Shown: positions 25,325 to 38,600 of the stretch, piece by piece | How positions within the stretch are numbered: position 1 is the stretch's first letter | How the letters are laid out: every line of letters starts with the position of its first letter | Source: Hirundichthys speculiger | Lineage: Eukaryota; Chordata; Actinopteri; Beloniformes; Exocoetidae | Assembly (NCBI GenBank): GCA_018398805.1 | Contig: JAGFBZ010000908.1 | Location: forward strand, 186,001-250,000 | Reading direction: 5' to 3' | Length of the DNA stretch: 64,000 nt | Made by a program: the position numbers and the translations under genes | The notes under the pieces: model-generated | The model's input: only the letters and a program-made list of their open reading frames with translations | What the model was told of the DNA's origin: nothing | The model's database searches: none

Positions 25325-27571
25325 GTTTGAAAGGGGAGGTCTAACTGACTTGGGGCCAATTCATGGCTTCTGCGTGTGCTTGTTCCATGAGCTTCCACCT
25401 GGATGAACATGATGTCAGTTTCATTTTTCTGCACCTGTTGACGAGGCTCCAAAATGACTCCTTTTCTGAAGTCTACATTCAGCTCAAAAGTGAATGAATG
25501 AGTCCAGAAAAGAAAAGAAAACACCGGGTAAGTGCAATCTGTTTTGAAGAATGTATTATTGTTTTTTATAAAAAGAACAGGATTACAAACACGCAAGTGA
25601 TTTTTTTTTTCGCTATTTTGTCAAAATTGCAGACCAACTCAAGTCTGTTGCAGTATGAATGGAAATCAATTTTGAGTACCCAACAGATTTTCAGATTTGC
25701 CCAAGGAAACCATTTGTAATTTGCCCTCACAACATACGGTCCTTTTCAAAAGAAGAAAGCACAGACATGAACCAGGAAAAGAAGCCACAGTGTCTACAAA
25801 ACTGAATAGCAATATTATAAACCTACGTCTTATGCAATCAGTCTCCTTTGTCCTGTTCTTCCTTGTATTTCCCAACATGAAAACCACACAGTTGCTCATC
25901 CTGGAGCTTGTCTTGTTAGACACAACATTTTTCTACTCTGTCTGAATTGAGGACTCTGACATGTTTCTTCCTTTCACTTCCACTCTCAAACGGGTGATTT
26001 AATCACTTCTTTAGTAAACTTTTTTTGAAGCTTCGATATGATGCAAGACAACAAATGAGCAAATTCGTCTGGCTGCAAGATAAGCAGTTCAAATGTTTCC
26101 ACGATAATGAGAAAGGAAGCTCTCCTCTTCTATCAGGCCGTTATCGATCCTTTTCTACTGAGGCTTTCATGGTATGGCCACTAATTAAAAGTTCACAACT
26201 GCCATGTAAAAAGGAAGCAGGATAAAATAAAACAATTTGCAGTCCACTAGTGTAATATTTGATCAGGACTGTAACTTTGAGTAGCTATGGAAGCACACAG
26301 CCAAGCGTACTCTTAAATTCCACCGGTGAAATGAGACATTGTGATCTGCCCGAGCAGCTCACCACACACATTTTTAATCGTGTCTCCATTAGATGAGTCT
26401 GTGTCTCACAAACCGTGTTTGTTTTTGGCTTTGAAACTCCTCAAATCTATCACATCAAACTGATCAGGAAGCTCCACTTTGCATTCTGTCTTGCAGCTGT
26501 TTCTCCCTGTCATTACATCATTACATCAGACTTATTCATCATCCTCCTATTCAGCCACTCTAATAACGCGAAGACAAATGCGTGCGCACATGTCAGCGGC
26601 TATCATTTTAATCTTCGTGTCCACCAAAATTTCTGTCCACTTCACTTCAATTCCTTTGAGTGCCTGCGAGACACCTCTGTAATGAGACAGCTGCGCTGCT
26701 GTTTAATTGGCTCTCCGTACACCTGACCTCATCTGGGACAATGCCACCATTAACAAACACGCCTGACATTTTCATCAGTGCTCTTGTATTGTCAGCTGTA
26801 GAAGGTGGTGCTACACTGTCAGTCAGCCAAGATCAGGATATGAATTACTCTAATACTTAATATAATATGAAATGCCCATCGGTAAAACAGTGGATTTCTA
26901 GATCAAACAACGTATATTGTTATTATCTTCAGAAACCACTTCCATTTTAACGCTTGAGGTTCCTACAAAGAATGACCACAGCTTGAATTCATTTGTATGT
27001 ATTATTGTGTTACCTTCATTCGGGGGGGGAATTAAGTGTAATTGCACATATACTACAGTAGGAGGCAGTGGCGCTCTCACTGTCACAGTGTGTTCAGGGA
27101 GTATTAGCTATGTTGTGTCGTTTTTTTTTTTTGTTTTGTTTTTTTTGCACGGACATGCACACAGGCAGCACAGAGCAGGTGATATGAAGTGGAAACAACC
27201 CTCAAGAGACACCACGGAAAATTATTTAACAGAGATTGAAAAAAAAGGCGGAGAGAGAAGGAAATAATAAGACAAACGAAAGTCGCCAGAAAGTTAAGAT
27301 GAGGAAATATGACAATGCTGATGTAGCGCTTAGCTTCACTGTGACTACGGTAGGACTGATGCACTTTATATCTTTACAGACTACAAAAACAATGTTAATA
27401 AAGTTATTCTTTGTTATAAGCTGATGTATAGTTCTTTCTTTTTTGTTTCCCTTGATGTTAATAAGGATTATGCAGAGGTGTACTTACAACAATGTTTTAG
27501 ACAAATGATACTATTTAGAGTTGGCGTGAAGAGTGGATAGGGCTGAGGGGGCGTGAAATGTTTTCTTCTTC

Positions 27572-27593
27572 GGGGGGGGGGGGGGGGGGGGGG
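27572..27593. repeat. G22 tract
   Basis: Twenty-two uninterrupted G on the plus strand, which is the template strand for efna5. The exact length in an assembly is unreliable for such runs. Confidence 0.92.
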
Positions 27594-28044
27594 CAGCAGA
27601 AAATAATTGAGAAGCACTGCTTTGCACTAACTGTACAAAACTGTGGTTGCTGATATTCAGGGCACATCACCATAGACGGAGTGTAAAGCGTTATCAACTC
27701 AAAATGGTGTCAACAAACAAAACATAGTTTAAAATGCATGATACATCATTTGAAAATGCAATCTGAAAATTGCCAAAACAAAGCAATAAGACATAACTAG
27801 GGGGTTGAAGATAGCCCGGTGAAATGCTGGAGGACTTTCTAATCTGGGATGGATTATCATGCAATGAGTAAAGAGTAAACTGAGAGAGCTCATCACTGTG
27901 ATATATTACCAAATACCATCTGGCAGGGAGGACCACGGTTAAATGTTGACAGTAATGACAATTTAGATCACCAGCCTTATTAAATAAAGAGCTCATTTGT
28001 GCAGACATATGGCCAATCAACTCGGTGCCTGGCACTCCATCATG

Positions 28045-28063
28045 CACACACACACACACACAC
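28045..28063. repeat. (CA)n microsatellite
   Basis: About nine CA units followed by CGCAG. Confidence 0.9.
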
Positions 28064-28319
28064 GCAGTCATGTGTGCATGTACACAAAAAGAAAAATATA
28101 ATAATAAGGGAGGTGATTTCATGCACACATGTACCTCCAATACTGTGTTTTAGCTGACGCCCAGTTCTGTTTGCTGAAAACACACAACAGACACTAGAAT
28201 ACCTGCTAAAGTCTGGAAACAAAAACCTGTCCTCTTTCATTCAGTACAGAAATCAAGCATTTGCTGATGAGCTTTCAAGATGACCTTTTGTTTCGGAAAA
28301 CACAGATAGATCTATATCT

Positions 28320-28640
28320 TACACGCGAAGCTGACAATCAGTTGTCAGGAGCGTCGGGAGCATCAGTAACGTCTGTCACTCTTGTCTTTGGGTGTAAAAC
28401 GTGTCGTCAGCACTGACGGACTTGTTGAAATATCCTTTCATTGGACATGTAGAACGGGCGTCAGGTCTGTCAGAGAGAGATCACTTTGATTGGCTGTTCA
28501 GCGTAGCGAAATGCTACACGGGAAAGCAGTGACGGCAGACAGACAATCACATTGCCACGTGTCTTCTTCGTGTTTGTCATCTTCATCTTTCCAAAACAAG
28601 TGACACGTCTCACGAGAACGCAGCCAAGTAGAGCGAAGAA
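28320..28640. other. CpG-rich patch of unknown origin
   Basis: Around 20 CpG occur in about 320 bases, well above the flanks, including CGTAGCG, CACGTG and several ACGT tetramers. It contains a segment like GATTGGCTGTTCAGCG, reminiscent of promoter CCAAT-type or transposon 5' sequence. No inverted termini or open frame of interest were found. Confidence 0.4.
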
Positions 28641-28697
28641 ACTGAAGACCAACTGGTAACAGTGACTCAGGAGAGACCAACCATGTATGAGATAATT

Positions 28698-28714
28698 GGG
28701 GGGGGGGGGGGGGG
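28698..28714. repeat. G17 tract
   Basis: Seventeen uninterrupted G. Confidence 0.92.
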
Positions 28715-28874
28715 CTTTGTTTGGGTTGTGTTTTTTTGTTTTTATAATCTACATGACCTTCTGGTTTCCCTTACTAAATAACAAACAAACTACCGTCTAG
28801 AGTTAGGTTCTCATGCGAAGACAGAAACGCACACATGTACACACATGGCTGAGCAGCAGAACATGAGGACGGCA

Positions 28875-28888
28875 GGGGGGGGGGGGGG
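28875..28888. repeat. G14 tract
   Basis: Fourteen uninterrupted G, about 160 bases from the G17 tract. Confidence 0.92.
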
Positions 28889-29214
28889 CAAAGACACTGC
28901 GTGTGTTTCCTCTGTGCAAAAGTCTGCATCATCCATCTAATCTTTTGCTTTCTTGCCATTTCCTCTATCATCTGCTCCCCTTTAGCCCTCAGCGACCTCA
29001 AGACTGCAACGTGATAATCTATTAGCTTGTTTTGATATCGAGAAGAAAACAAAATTCCCTTCATACTCTTTAGCTCAGGCTGGAAACATCTGCAATGCTG
29101 TCAATGATTTCCACATAATATTATCTGTTGTTTTGACTGAAGCTTGAACTGTTGAGACAAGCTCAAACAATAACATCCTTTAGATAAAAGAAAACATTTA
29201 ACTAGTTTTGACCA

Positions 29215-29236
29215 AAAAGAAAGAAAGAAAGAAAAG
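29215..29236. repeat. (GAAA)n microsatellite
   Basis: Four to five GAAA units in an A-rich context. Confidence 0.85.
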
Positions 29237-30225
29237 ATATGTTGCCCAGGCTTTCTTCCCTCACTTTGCTTTCCTGTTTTATACTGGCATCCCTTTTCAG
29301 ACAGAATCCATGACCTTCAGCACACACTGAAGCAGTTTACAACAGAGCCTGAAGTGGCCAGGATAACACTCAAACTCTGGCACTATAGTTCTTTACGACA
29401 AATTGCTCCCCCAAGCAAAAGAGCTGAAGTATCTCTGGTTTTGTGCCACAGTAAAGTTGAGTCAGAAAGGCAGTATGGTAGAGCGGTGAGGTGTTGTACC
29501 AGACCACTGAGCTGTAAAGGAGCTGGGCTAGTAGACATCCTAATGTTGTCAGTGGAGATACAGGTGGAAGAATTTAGTTTTGTCTGCAACTGAGCTAGGA
29601 CTGAGAGCCCCGATGAGGAGTTTGGACGTCAGCTGCTACTCTTCTGTTGAAAGACGCCTCCTAAACACGATCTTTTTTTCTTTTTCCCTCCAAAGCGTTT
29701 TGGCCTTGGACGGGATAACTCAGAAGTTGCTAAAGAAAGAAAGACAGATGTCTGGAACCACATCACAACCACATGACATGTCCTGGGAGAAGACGGCTCG
29801 ATTTTTAAATACCCTTCAGTCAAAACAGCAAAATCCGTAGATCTTTTGTGTGACCACTCCAGTATCAGCACTGTATTCAAATAGCTGTATTGTCAGTAAA
29901 ACTTACCAATAAAAGACCAAAGATTTTTGTTGCAGGGCTGGATTTAGATCATTCTGCAGTTAAATTCGACTGCTTTGAAATAAAGTCTTGAGGAATTAAC
30001 TGTAAGTCTGCATCTGGCTACTTTCCACTTAAAACTAATTTCCAAATGGCCCTTCTCTGGCCAATCACAACTGTTTATTTAATAAGGGGTGGGTTTAATA
30101 TGAAAAGGCAGTAAAAAGGAGCCCACTTTATGGACATCACTCGGCTTTTCATCACACATATTGATACTCTGGTAAGTTGTAGGTGTATTTAGTTGCTCCC
30201 CTTGAAAATAAGGTACCCGACTGAA

Positions 30226-30736
30226 GCTGTGTTTCCATTGGCAGGCGTTCGGGTAAAAACCTAAGAGGCTGGAATTACGTCCTCCTCCTTGGTCCTTTCA
30301 ACCGGCATGTCTGGATTTAAAGTGAAGGAGCCAGCTGGATAAAAAGACTTAGCAAACTATTACTGCATACCAGTCGTGCACAGTAGTGTGCCATTTTCAC
30401 TGTTTCCAACCACCAAGAAATAGAAGAAGATGGCAAAGAAGAAAAAGAAACTGGGATGACAAGATCAACTCTGCAGAAGCTGATATGGCTGCTGAATCTT
30501 CGAGGAGAATGAGACAAGTGAACAATGTCATCTTCTGCACACATCATATCCGATCAGTACCGTGTCATACATCTGCCTGACCCAATGTTTTATTACAGTA
30601 CCCATGGCAGGGACGTGTTTCCACCCTGGAGAGGTTCTCGAAACTTCCCGTCGTAGGGTCGTTCCTTGTAATGGAGACACATGTCAACATATATGCCCAG
30701 TAAAGCTAACTGAGCCCCGCTAATGGAAATGGGCCT
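30226..30736. mobile_element. Probable MITE-like DNA-transposon relic, about 510 bp
   Basis: TTTCCATTGGC at 30232-30242 faces GCTAATGGAAA at 30719-30729, giving a short imperfect inverted pair (consensus TTTCCATTRGC). Internal phrases such as GGACGTGTTTCCACCCTGGA, GGAGACACATG and a purine-rich AGAAGAAGATGGC segment are typical of a fish family in which 'gtttccattggc' marks the ends. No target-site duplication was confirmed. The 76-codon minus-strand frame inside is not recognised as transposase. Confidence 0.45.
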
Positions 30737-32270
30737 TTATTTGCATTTATTTGGCCAAAGCAGACATGTCCACTCTACATTGTTACAATTATATGTGAGT
30801 CCAATATAAGTCTGACACTTCATTCCTTGTTTTAATTGGCCCGCAACTTTACTACAGTATATCTTTAAGAAAAAAAGAAAACTGCTACCCTTATATTTAG
30901 TCTTTCTCATTATCACACGTGAATCTCAAATCTTCACCAACGTGTCATTCCAGTCTTCCTTCAAGCTTCCTTGTTCTCATTGTTAATTCAATAAACTTAG
31001 TTCTCCACACGGCGATTTTCTCCTTTCTCTGTTCACACCTGTTTCTTCCCTCTACCCACCTCTCTCTGCTTTCAGAGGCAGTTCAGATAAGATTAGATAA
31101 GGGCTTAGGTGCCAGCTCGCTGCTGTGTTTGCATCTGGCACAGAGGACAAAAAGCCTGGGACGCTTGCGCAGCGCCGCCATCTCCATTCACCTGTTCGTG
31201 TGTGAAAGCAGCTTTGCGAGGACGCTCACAGACATAAGAACACACCCTCACACTCAACCTGCATAATGACTGTGTCACCGTGCCCTAGTTATGAACTGAA
31301 TCAGCATAATCCCTTCACACTCCATTAATCAAGAAAAGGCATGGTGTGCCCACACTGAAAGACGGTGCTGACACAGACCCGCACCCTGTGTGGTCGGCAG
31401 ATCTCAGCTGGTTCAACGGACTGACGTTACTCGTCTGGTGAACTCAGTCAGACACAACAGCAGTCACATTCTACAGGTGTGTATGCAAGTTCTTTCTTGT
31501 TTTTTCCAAAAGAACGTGACGCAGACAACTGAGGATGACACACTTTGCGTTGTTATTACAGTGTGATTGTTTCTGTTTCCTGATTAGGGCTTGGCAGGTG
31601 GTTCTCAGGGTTGTATTATTTAATATTTTTTGCAAAATTTCGGTGATTATGTTTTCATCATGGAAAGGTTTCACTGCCTGAGAAGCTGATTGGTATGTTT
31701 GAGCTTGTAATTAATATTATTATATTTTTAATCATATGCGTGATAGCAGCATGCTTTAAGCAGTTCCTGAGATTGCTCCATGTGGGGCCGTTCAAATGAA
31801 CAGTGGCAGTTCTCCAAAACTCATATCAGTCTTTACCAAAAGCACCCATGACAGCACCTCTATCACGTAAGCATTTTGTCAAAAGAAAAAAAAAAAAAGA
31901 AAAGCAGTCACAGATTGTATTTCTATAAATCCTGTAACACAAACCACAAAGCAGATGTTGGAATAAGCTTGATTGTACTTCAGGTCAGAGCAAATTAAAA
32001 TGCAGACTTGACCTTCACTATTCACTCCAGCTCTGCCGGGGGCTTTTAAATAACTCCAAAAAACTGCACATGCTAAGGTTGGTCATTTATTTAACATGAT
32101 TAAACACACCATACTCTGCAGCTGAACAAATCAAGCAATCATGCAAATTGAAGGAATCTCCTGACCATCTATAGATCTGTAGGTGCGTGTCTTCAGAAAC
32201 CCACCCTCATGTCTGAATGAGTGTACATGATTACTCTAACGTAAAATTTAAACTGTCAGAAATTAAAATT

Positions 32271-32355
32271 TAAAGGTGCAGTGAGCAGGATTTAGTGACA
32301 ACTAGTGGCCAAGTTGCAGACTGCAGATAAATGAGTACATTACCAACCTTTTACA
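32271..32355 (+). repeat. Truncated end of a common fish interspersed repeat
   Basis: TAAAGGTGCAGTGAGCAGGA and TTTAGTGACAACTAGTGG, followed by GTTGCAGACTGCA, resemble the left end of a repeat widespread in fish (pattern AAAGGTGCAGTGTGTAGGAT..CTAGTGGTGAGGTTGCAGA). Only about 85 bases are recognisable; the inner part and opposite end are missing. Confidence 0.55.
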
Positions 32356-33345
32356 CGCCCGTGTGGGGGTGGAGGGTCCAGTTGTTCATTCTTGACACGC
32401 AATAAGACAGATTCTGTACACGTGCATGATCTGTAGACTTGAGATGGTCAACAAGCAGATCAAATTTGTCTGAGAGAAACTGCAATTATTAAAATTAACA
32501 TCTCGACTAAAAGGAAAATGTCATTCTTGAAAAACTTTGCTAAGTTATTGAATATTTAATTGGATTTGTAAAGGCTGGAAGGAACAAATAGTTTTGAACT
32601 GTCACAACATTCACATGAAGAAAGAACGTTTTCACTTTTAAATCCATCAGACTATTTTTATTTATAAGCTCAAGCCTCAGTTTTGCCATTGCAGGTTAAA
32701 GATTTAATGCCTATTATGTTTTCCTTTCTTTTTTTTTAAAAAAAGATCAGTTTCTACAATCACCTAGTCTTCCTCCCTCTTCATTAGTGATCTTAAAATC
32801 TTTTGGCAGTATCTACAAGGATCATCTGTTATGTCAACAGAATTAATAACATCTACAATAATGATATTAACATTTGTCAAACTAAGAACTGTACTCGCAC
32901 CTTAAATGTCTGGCACTTGTTTATCTGTCTCTCATTCCCAGCTGGACAGAGCTGAATTGGTCAGAAGTCCAAAGAAGGCTGTAATCTGGAGCTCTGATCA
33001 TCAGGGAGCCACTCATCACTGTGTTAAGCACTAGATCACCTCGATACCGAGCCCAGTGGGCGGCGGGCCTCAGCGGATTAACACGCCATTCGCTGAAACA
33101 TACACAACCGGACCAGTGCACATAACTCGAGCTTCACACAAACACAAGAAACTGTATATATCAAAATAGAGTGAACTGAGTGAGTGGGCAAAAGAAAATA
33201 TTGAGTTGGCAAGAAAAAACAAAGTTGCAGAAAAAGAAAATAGGCAAGAGAGGAGGATAAAATATACCCTGGTTTTTTTTTTTTATGTGTGTGTGCAAGA
33301 GACAGAGACTTTTTGTTTTTGTTTGCCATTGGGTGAGTGCGCACG

Positions 33346-33375
33346 CGTGTGTGTGAGTGTGTGTGTGTGTGTGTG
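33346..33375. repeat. (GT)n microsatellite
   Basis: GT-rich tract with one GA interruption. The opposite-strand open frames made of Thr-His repeats are artefacts. Confidence 0.9.
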
Positions 33376-33536
33376 CATGTTGTTTTTGTAGCACCCGCCC
33401 ATCGGTCAGGGCCTGCAGACAGGGAGCAGAGCAGTGTGGGTAGGAGAGGTGTCAGCTAATCTGCTGTGATTGATGCTAGAGTCCAGAACTGATGAAGCTT
33501 TACTGTACACCATGATGCTCTATGTAGCATCTCTCT

Positions 33537-33552
33537 CACACACACACACACG
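33537..33552. repeat. Short (CA)n microsatellite
   Basis: About eight CA units. Confidence 0.85.
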
Positions 33553-35599
33553 CAGCCATACCAGTGCACACACATATAACATACATAAAACAAGCCCTTT
33601 TCTGAAAATGCCCAAACTCATGAATACGCAATATCACAAAATTGCAGAAGCTCTCTAATCTACTACATTTACCTCAAAGCCCGAGATGTTGAGGTTTGTG
33701 CGAGACACGCTTTCCATTTCACCTAATTGGCCATGAAAAATGGATGACAAACATTGACTGTCACTGTTATTATACCATTACGTGTGTCTAGGAAAAGTGT
33801 GTTGATTAGGTGTGTACGAGGCAGTGTACGTGTGTGCGTAAACTAGCATTTATATACAGACAATGACAAGCGTAAAAACCAAAGGTATGCCGTTTGTTTT
33901 GAAGCTCAACTGACAAAATAAGTGGACTTTGAGGCAGCGTCCAGATGCGGTGAGCCGGCTCGACTATAAAGACAGCCGCAATGAACTGAGAGGAGGGAGG
34001 AAAGGGAAAGAGAAATAAATCGAAGAAAACGTTTTTCTTTGTGCCAAGGCCATTTTCAGCAGGTAATCAGAGAAAAAGAAAAACTTTGAAACATAACTTC
34101 ATTTTTTCCATTCCTATTTTTTTCCTTACAGTATTCTATGAAGTCATGGTTCAAAATGACATGAAAAGAAACTCAGACACACACCTGTAACATGCAAAAA
34201 AACATCTAAGTGACCTGTGTCAGAAGTGAACAACAGGGTCAACAAACTTTGTTTTTTTTCTTTGTTTCTTTTTTTTTTAATAATAACTTATCTGACTAGA
34301 CTGAGTTTATAAAGGAAAAGAAAAGCCAAAAACATGCCAAAAGCTTTTACTTTTAAGAAGAAAAGCAGTGTGGATTGGGACCTTTATAAAAGCAAATAAA
34401 TAAATCAATTCAAAAATCCTTAAGCTACTTCTTGGACAACAAGATTTTTTTTCTTCTCTTTTTTTTTAAGCTAAAAGAGACATGCAGGGAGCAGGGGGTG
34501 GATTTCTTGGAGCCCAAGTATATCATTCATTCCCAGCGGGTAGAGGCCACAGCCCTCTGGCACTCTTAATTTTGTGTCACCCTTAATTTATAAAGGGCTG
34601 AGTTGTACAAACATTCACTACCAATATAGTTTTGTTGATGAGATGAATTAACTAAATATACGTTGTGTACCAGTCTGTTTATGTCTGCTGCAAAGTCATT
34701 TTAACATCTATGTGTGTTAGCAGGCCTCAAGTGGCTGTTTGAGGGACGAAATTGTGTTTGCAGTCATGTGATGGCTTCATTCTCAGCTCAGAAACCTGGT
34801 TTGAATGTTTTTAAATGTAGGCCTTTAACTATTTACACCATGACTCATATCTTTCTTTCTAAAGCATTATTTTCAAAGTCACAGCGGTCGACTTAAACAG
34901 CACCATTTATTTCTTATTAGTTCCTCTCTTTTCTGAGGACCTCAAATCAAAAACAGATTTATGCTGGACTGCAGTCAACCGCTGTTCTGCGTGGATCCTG
35001 TTCAGCCTCCCCAAGTCAAGAACAAAGTATATAAAGTGGTGTTCCTGGTGTAGTTATTGCTATCTATACACGATCTGTGTCGGTGGAGGGAGGATTACGC
35101 GTTCTGGATGGCGGCACGCTCGCTGACAGAACTGTGGAGGTAGTTCATGGTGTCACTGCAGTTTATTCTTGGGCAGGTGTTTGTAAAGTGTGTTTTAAGT
35201 GTTTTGAGCCATCACTCAGCAAAGCCCGTCATCTTTAACATTTGTTTTCCTTTTGCATTTTGCCAGTATAACTGGGGTTTTGTGTAATGAGGAATAGGAA
35301 TGATGCAAGGATAATATTTAATTTATCAATGATTAAATTCTGTTAAACTTGTGAACACAGGTCACGAGCCCCTGCAGCTTGTTTTCCTTTTACCTCGTGC
35401 CTCATTAGCTGCCTGAAGTGCCTTTGTGTATGTCTGTATATACAATATGTGTGTGCTTGTTTGAGAGAGAGAAAGCAGGGATACTCAGAAGATAAATTAT
35501 GCAGGAATTTTATTTTGTTTGTTTTGGGGTGGTGTTTTTTGCTGCTCACAGCTACAACAATTCCAGATTCCCACCACTGCTTACACTTGCCCTGTTTTG

Positions 35600-35648
35600 T
35601 TCAGCGTGTGCATATGCACATGGGACATGAGCATATGCACACGCTGAA
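35600..35648. repeat. Perfect inverted repeat: 18-bp arms, 13-nt loop
   Basis: The left arm TTCAGCGTGTGCATATGC (35600-35617) is exactly reverse-complementary to the right arm GCATATGCACACGCTGAA (35631-35648). The loop is ACATGGGACATGA. Pairing stops abruptly outside the arms, so the stem is short for an animal pre-miRNA. It would form a stable hairpin in RNA from either strand or a cruciform in DNA. Confidence 0.9.
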
Positions 35649-38600
35649 GCAACACTCTCTTCCTTTTACTCTGCACTGCAATTATAACTTAGAAAAACAG
35701 GCAAAAGAACAAGTAGCCAAATGCAAAAGTCCTACACATTTCAAAAGCCTCCCAAACATATCTTTCAAAAGTCCCCAAAGCAAAGAGGCCAGGGTTAGGA
35801 CGAGAATCCAAATCAGCGGTAAGGGACATTGACATTCTAGACAAGACTCAATGATGGAAAACTTTGGCTGTCTTGTTTGGTCGTTGGAGGCTTGAATTCT
35901 TGATGAGTTGATGTTTATCTTATCTGGCAGAGAGAGCAATTTTTTTTTTTTTACATTAATTCAGTTCATTCAAATGGGTCTTGGACAAAACAGCGCTGCA
36001 ACCAATCAGACAGGAACTGCTGTCACATCTGAAGCCACTCAAGTAGTCTCTTGAAGACACTTACATGCATCCAAATGCCCTTAATAGTCCACGCCTATCT
36101 CTCTTAAGGACATTCAGGCCGAGAGCAGAGGGACAGCCCTGCTTTCGGACAAGAATGAGAAAAAAGTGTCCTCCTTTGGCAGCGAGTCTCTCGAGGGCCA
36201 ATTAGTCAGAGGAGCCACGGTTAATGTTACACAGCCCTCTTCTCTGCTTTATTTCTGCTGATGGCTCCTTTAGCTACTATTAAAACACGGAGAATAAAGC
36301 AGCAAATTGTGGTATGCAACTATTCAGATAGAGACAAATTGGAGGATTTCACATACAACCGCTCTTAAAATGTGGTTTTCCTTTCTTATGAAATACCATT
36401 TCTTAATTTATTCATCTATACACTCCGAGGTTAGTTAAACTGTCCATTTTTAAATGTCTGATGAAGCTTTAATCAAAGGTCTACCACCTGACTGGTTCTT
36501 GCTGGTTTCCTTCCTGCTCTCTACCAGCATTCTTTCCTGATGTAACAAAAGTAATTACCAGAGACCTCTACCTCGCCCCGGGGACACAGAAGAGAGCATA
36601 TGCTATTAGACACACACCCCCCCTCTCCCCTACACACACAGTAATACCCCCCCCCCATACATGTTCACCATCTCCAGCTCCCTGGCCAGTGAATGACAGC
36701 CAAAGCTAATTAGAATCTGATTTACCCATTTAATGAAAAAAGGAATAATTAGATACGTAGATAGCAGCCAAGAGACATTTATTCAGTATGCATTTAGAGT
36801 CACGGAGTCACGCTGTGTGTGTGTCACCTTTGGAAATAGTTTTGAAATGAGAGGCCTGATTACACCGCCCATCTCACCAATTCTTAAATGAAATTACTGT
36901 TCATTAGATACACATATGTGTACGATCAGGCTCATAAGCACCCTCTCGCTCTCGCTCTCTGACACAGACATACATGCACAGATTAAAAAAGGACAGATAA
37001 ATGCTGCAGGCTACTTTGGGGGCACTCCCTCCCCCTCCCTTTCTGGGTAAAACAGACAACACGCCCTCTTCTTATATTTCTTTTCTTATGTTTGTAGTGG
37101 CTCTCTCTTTCATACCAGATGACAAATGGCTGCAGACTAATTTGATTTAGGCTGTGAGAATTCAGTTTGTCTTTACGCTGTCTATGAAGCTCGTTGCCTT
37201 ATGAATTAGGACTTTCTCATAAATGCGACTAACTTTGCATGAGGGTTTCGGCATCACAGAAAGCGATTGCTTAAATTCATAACCAAAAGTTGATTATCTG
37301 TAAGGGGAATACCATGACAGCAGCTATTGAAATGGTTTGTCATTGCTATATGAGATTATGCGCATAGTTTTCAAGGCATCAGCCTCATTCCAGATCTCTG
37401 TTTAAAGCAATAGCAGGAACAGGCAAGTGCTTTAAGCAACAGTCTGCAATTATAAACATCATCATCAAAATAAACCCCAGAAACACCCACAATTTCCTTT
37501 ATCAAAAAATAACACATGGGTTTCGTGCAATAAGGAAAGTACTTTAGAAACTCAATGAGTTTGGCATACTCTGTGGCTTGCAACAAATTGAAACATTCAG
37601 GATTCAAAAGTGAGGAGCCAAAAAAGTAATACATTCACAAGCAATATTTTCAGAGAATCAGACATGGATGGTGGGAGAGAGATAATGAGAATTTGCTTGT
37701 ATGTTGCATGGGGAAGACTGTTATTTAGAAGCACAATTTTCACGTCAGTTTCCAACTGAGCAAATGTAAAATGTCACACCAGCCTCTAAAGAAGCTGCAC
37801 CACTTAGAGAGACAATTGTAAAGAAAAAAAAAATGCATGTACTTTGAAAAAAGGATATGCACAGTAAGATCATTTTTATAGAGAGGAACTCAGCAGTGAT
37901 GAAAGAATTATTGAGGTTCTTTGTTTATGTAAAACCACTCACGCAACTCAAGGACGTAAGCTGCGTCTGAGGGGTCGTGAAAAACGTTAATATTGAATTT
38001 TTTAAAGAATTTCAGCACTATTACTAATATGTGATCTGTATGTTTTCTCATACATTCGCAAGTCTTGGTACAAGCCTGAGAGGTTATGAAAGCCACAGAC
38101 TATGCATGACGTTGGGTCGCATAAATGAATTAATGCAAACTATTGAACTTCAAATCAAAACCCTGCACACAGATGGACTGAGAGTCCTCTGCTTCTTGTC
38201 CTTGAGTTCAGCACTGAAGTAAATGCTCATAATGGGCAGTTTCCAGGTGCAACTGCATGCCTCTGTCCAATCCTTTCTACCAGTGCAACCCTCCCCCCCG
38301 GCCCTTGTTGTACATACTAATGTGCTTTTAAAGAACCCACCAACACAAAGAAGTGGTCAGATTTTGGCAAGGTCAGATCTATTTGGAATGTAAAATAAAT
38401 CAAAACCTTCTTTTACCCTTCCGGCTCCAAACTCCCCATATGGTGTAAACAAACACAAAGAAGGACGTTTGTTAATGAGATGGCATTGTTACAGTTTCTC
38501 AAGTTTTGTGAAGTGCAAGCCTCTCTACAGACAAAGTGGCTCGCGTGTGAACTCGTGCGGACGAGGAACAAATTGTCTTTCACACAGCTTCAAAAAGATA

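Larger units (their letters stand above)
24454..30225. other. Intronic sequence with long homopolymers
   Basis: No gene was recognised. The block holds A40 at 25278-25317, G22 at 27572-27593, (CA)n at 28045-28063, a CpG-rich patch at 28320-28640, G17 at 28698-28714, G14 at 28875-28888 and (GAAA)n at 29215-29236. Open frames up to 148 codons (27694-28140, minus) have no family signature. Confidence 0.6.

Noticed and set aside
35600..35648. microRNA precursor
   Set aside because: The 18-bp stem ends abruptly and is shorter than a typical animal pre-miRNA; kept only as an unexplained hairpin.
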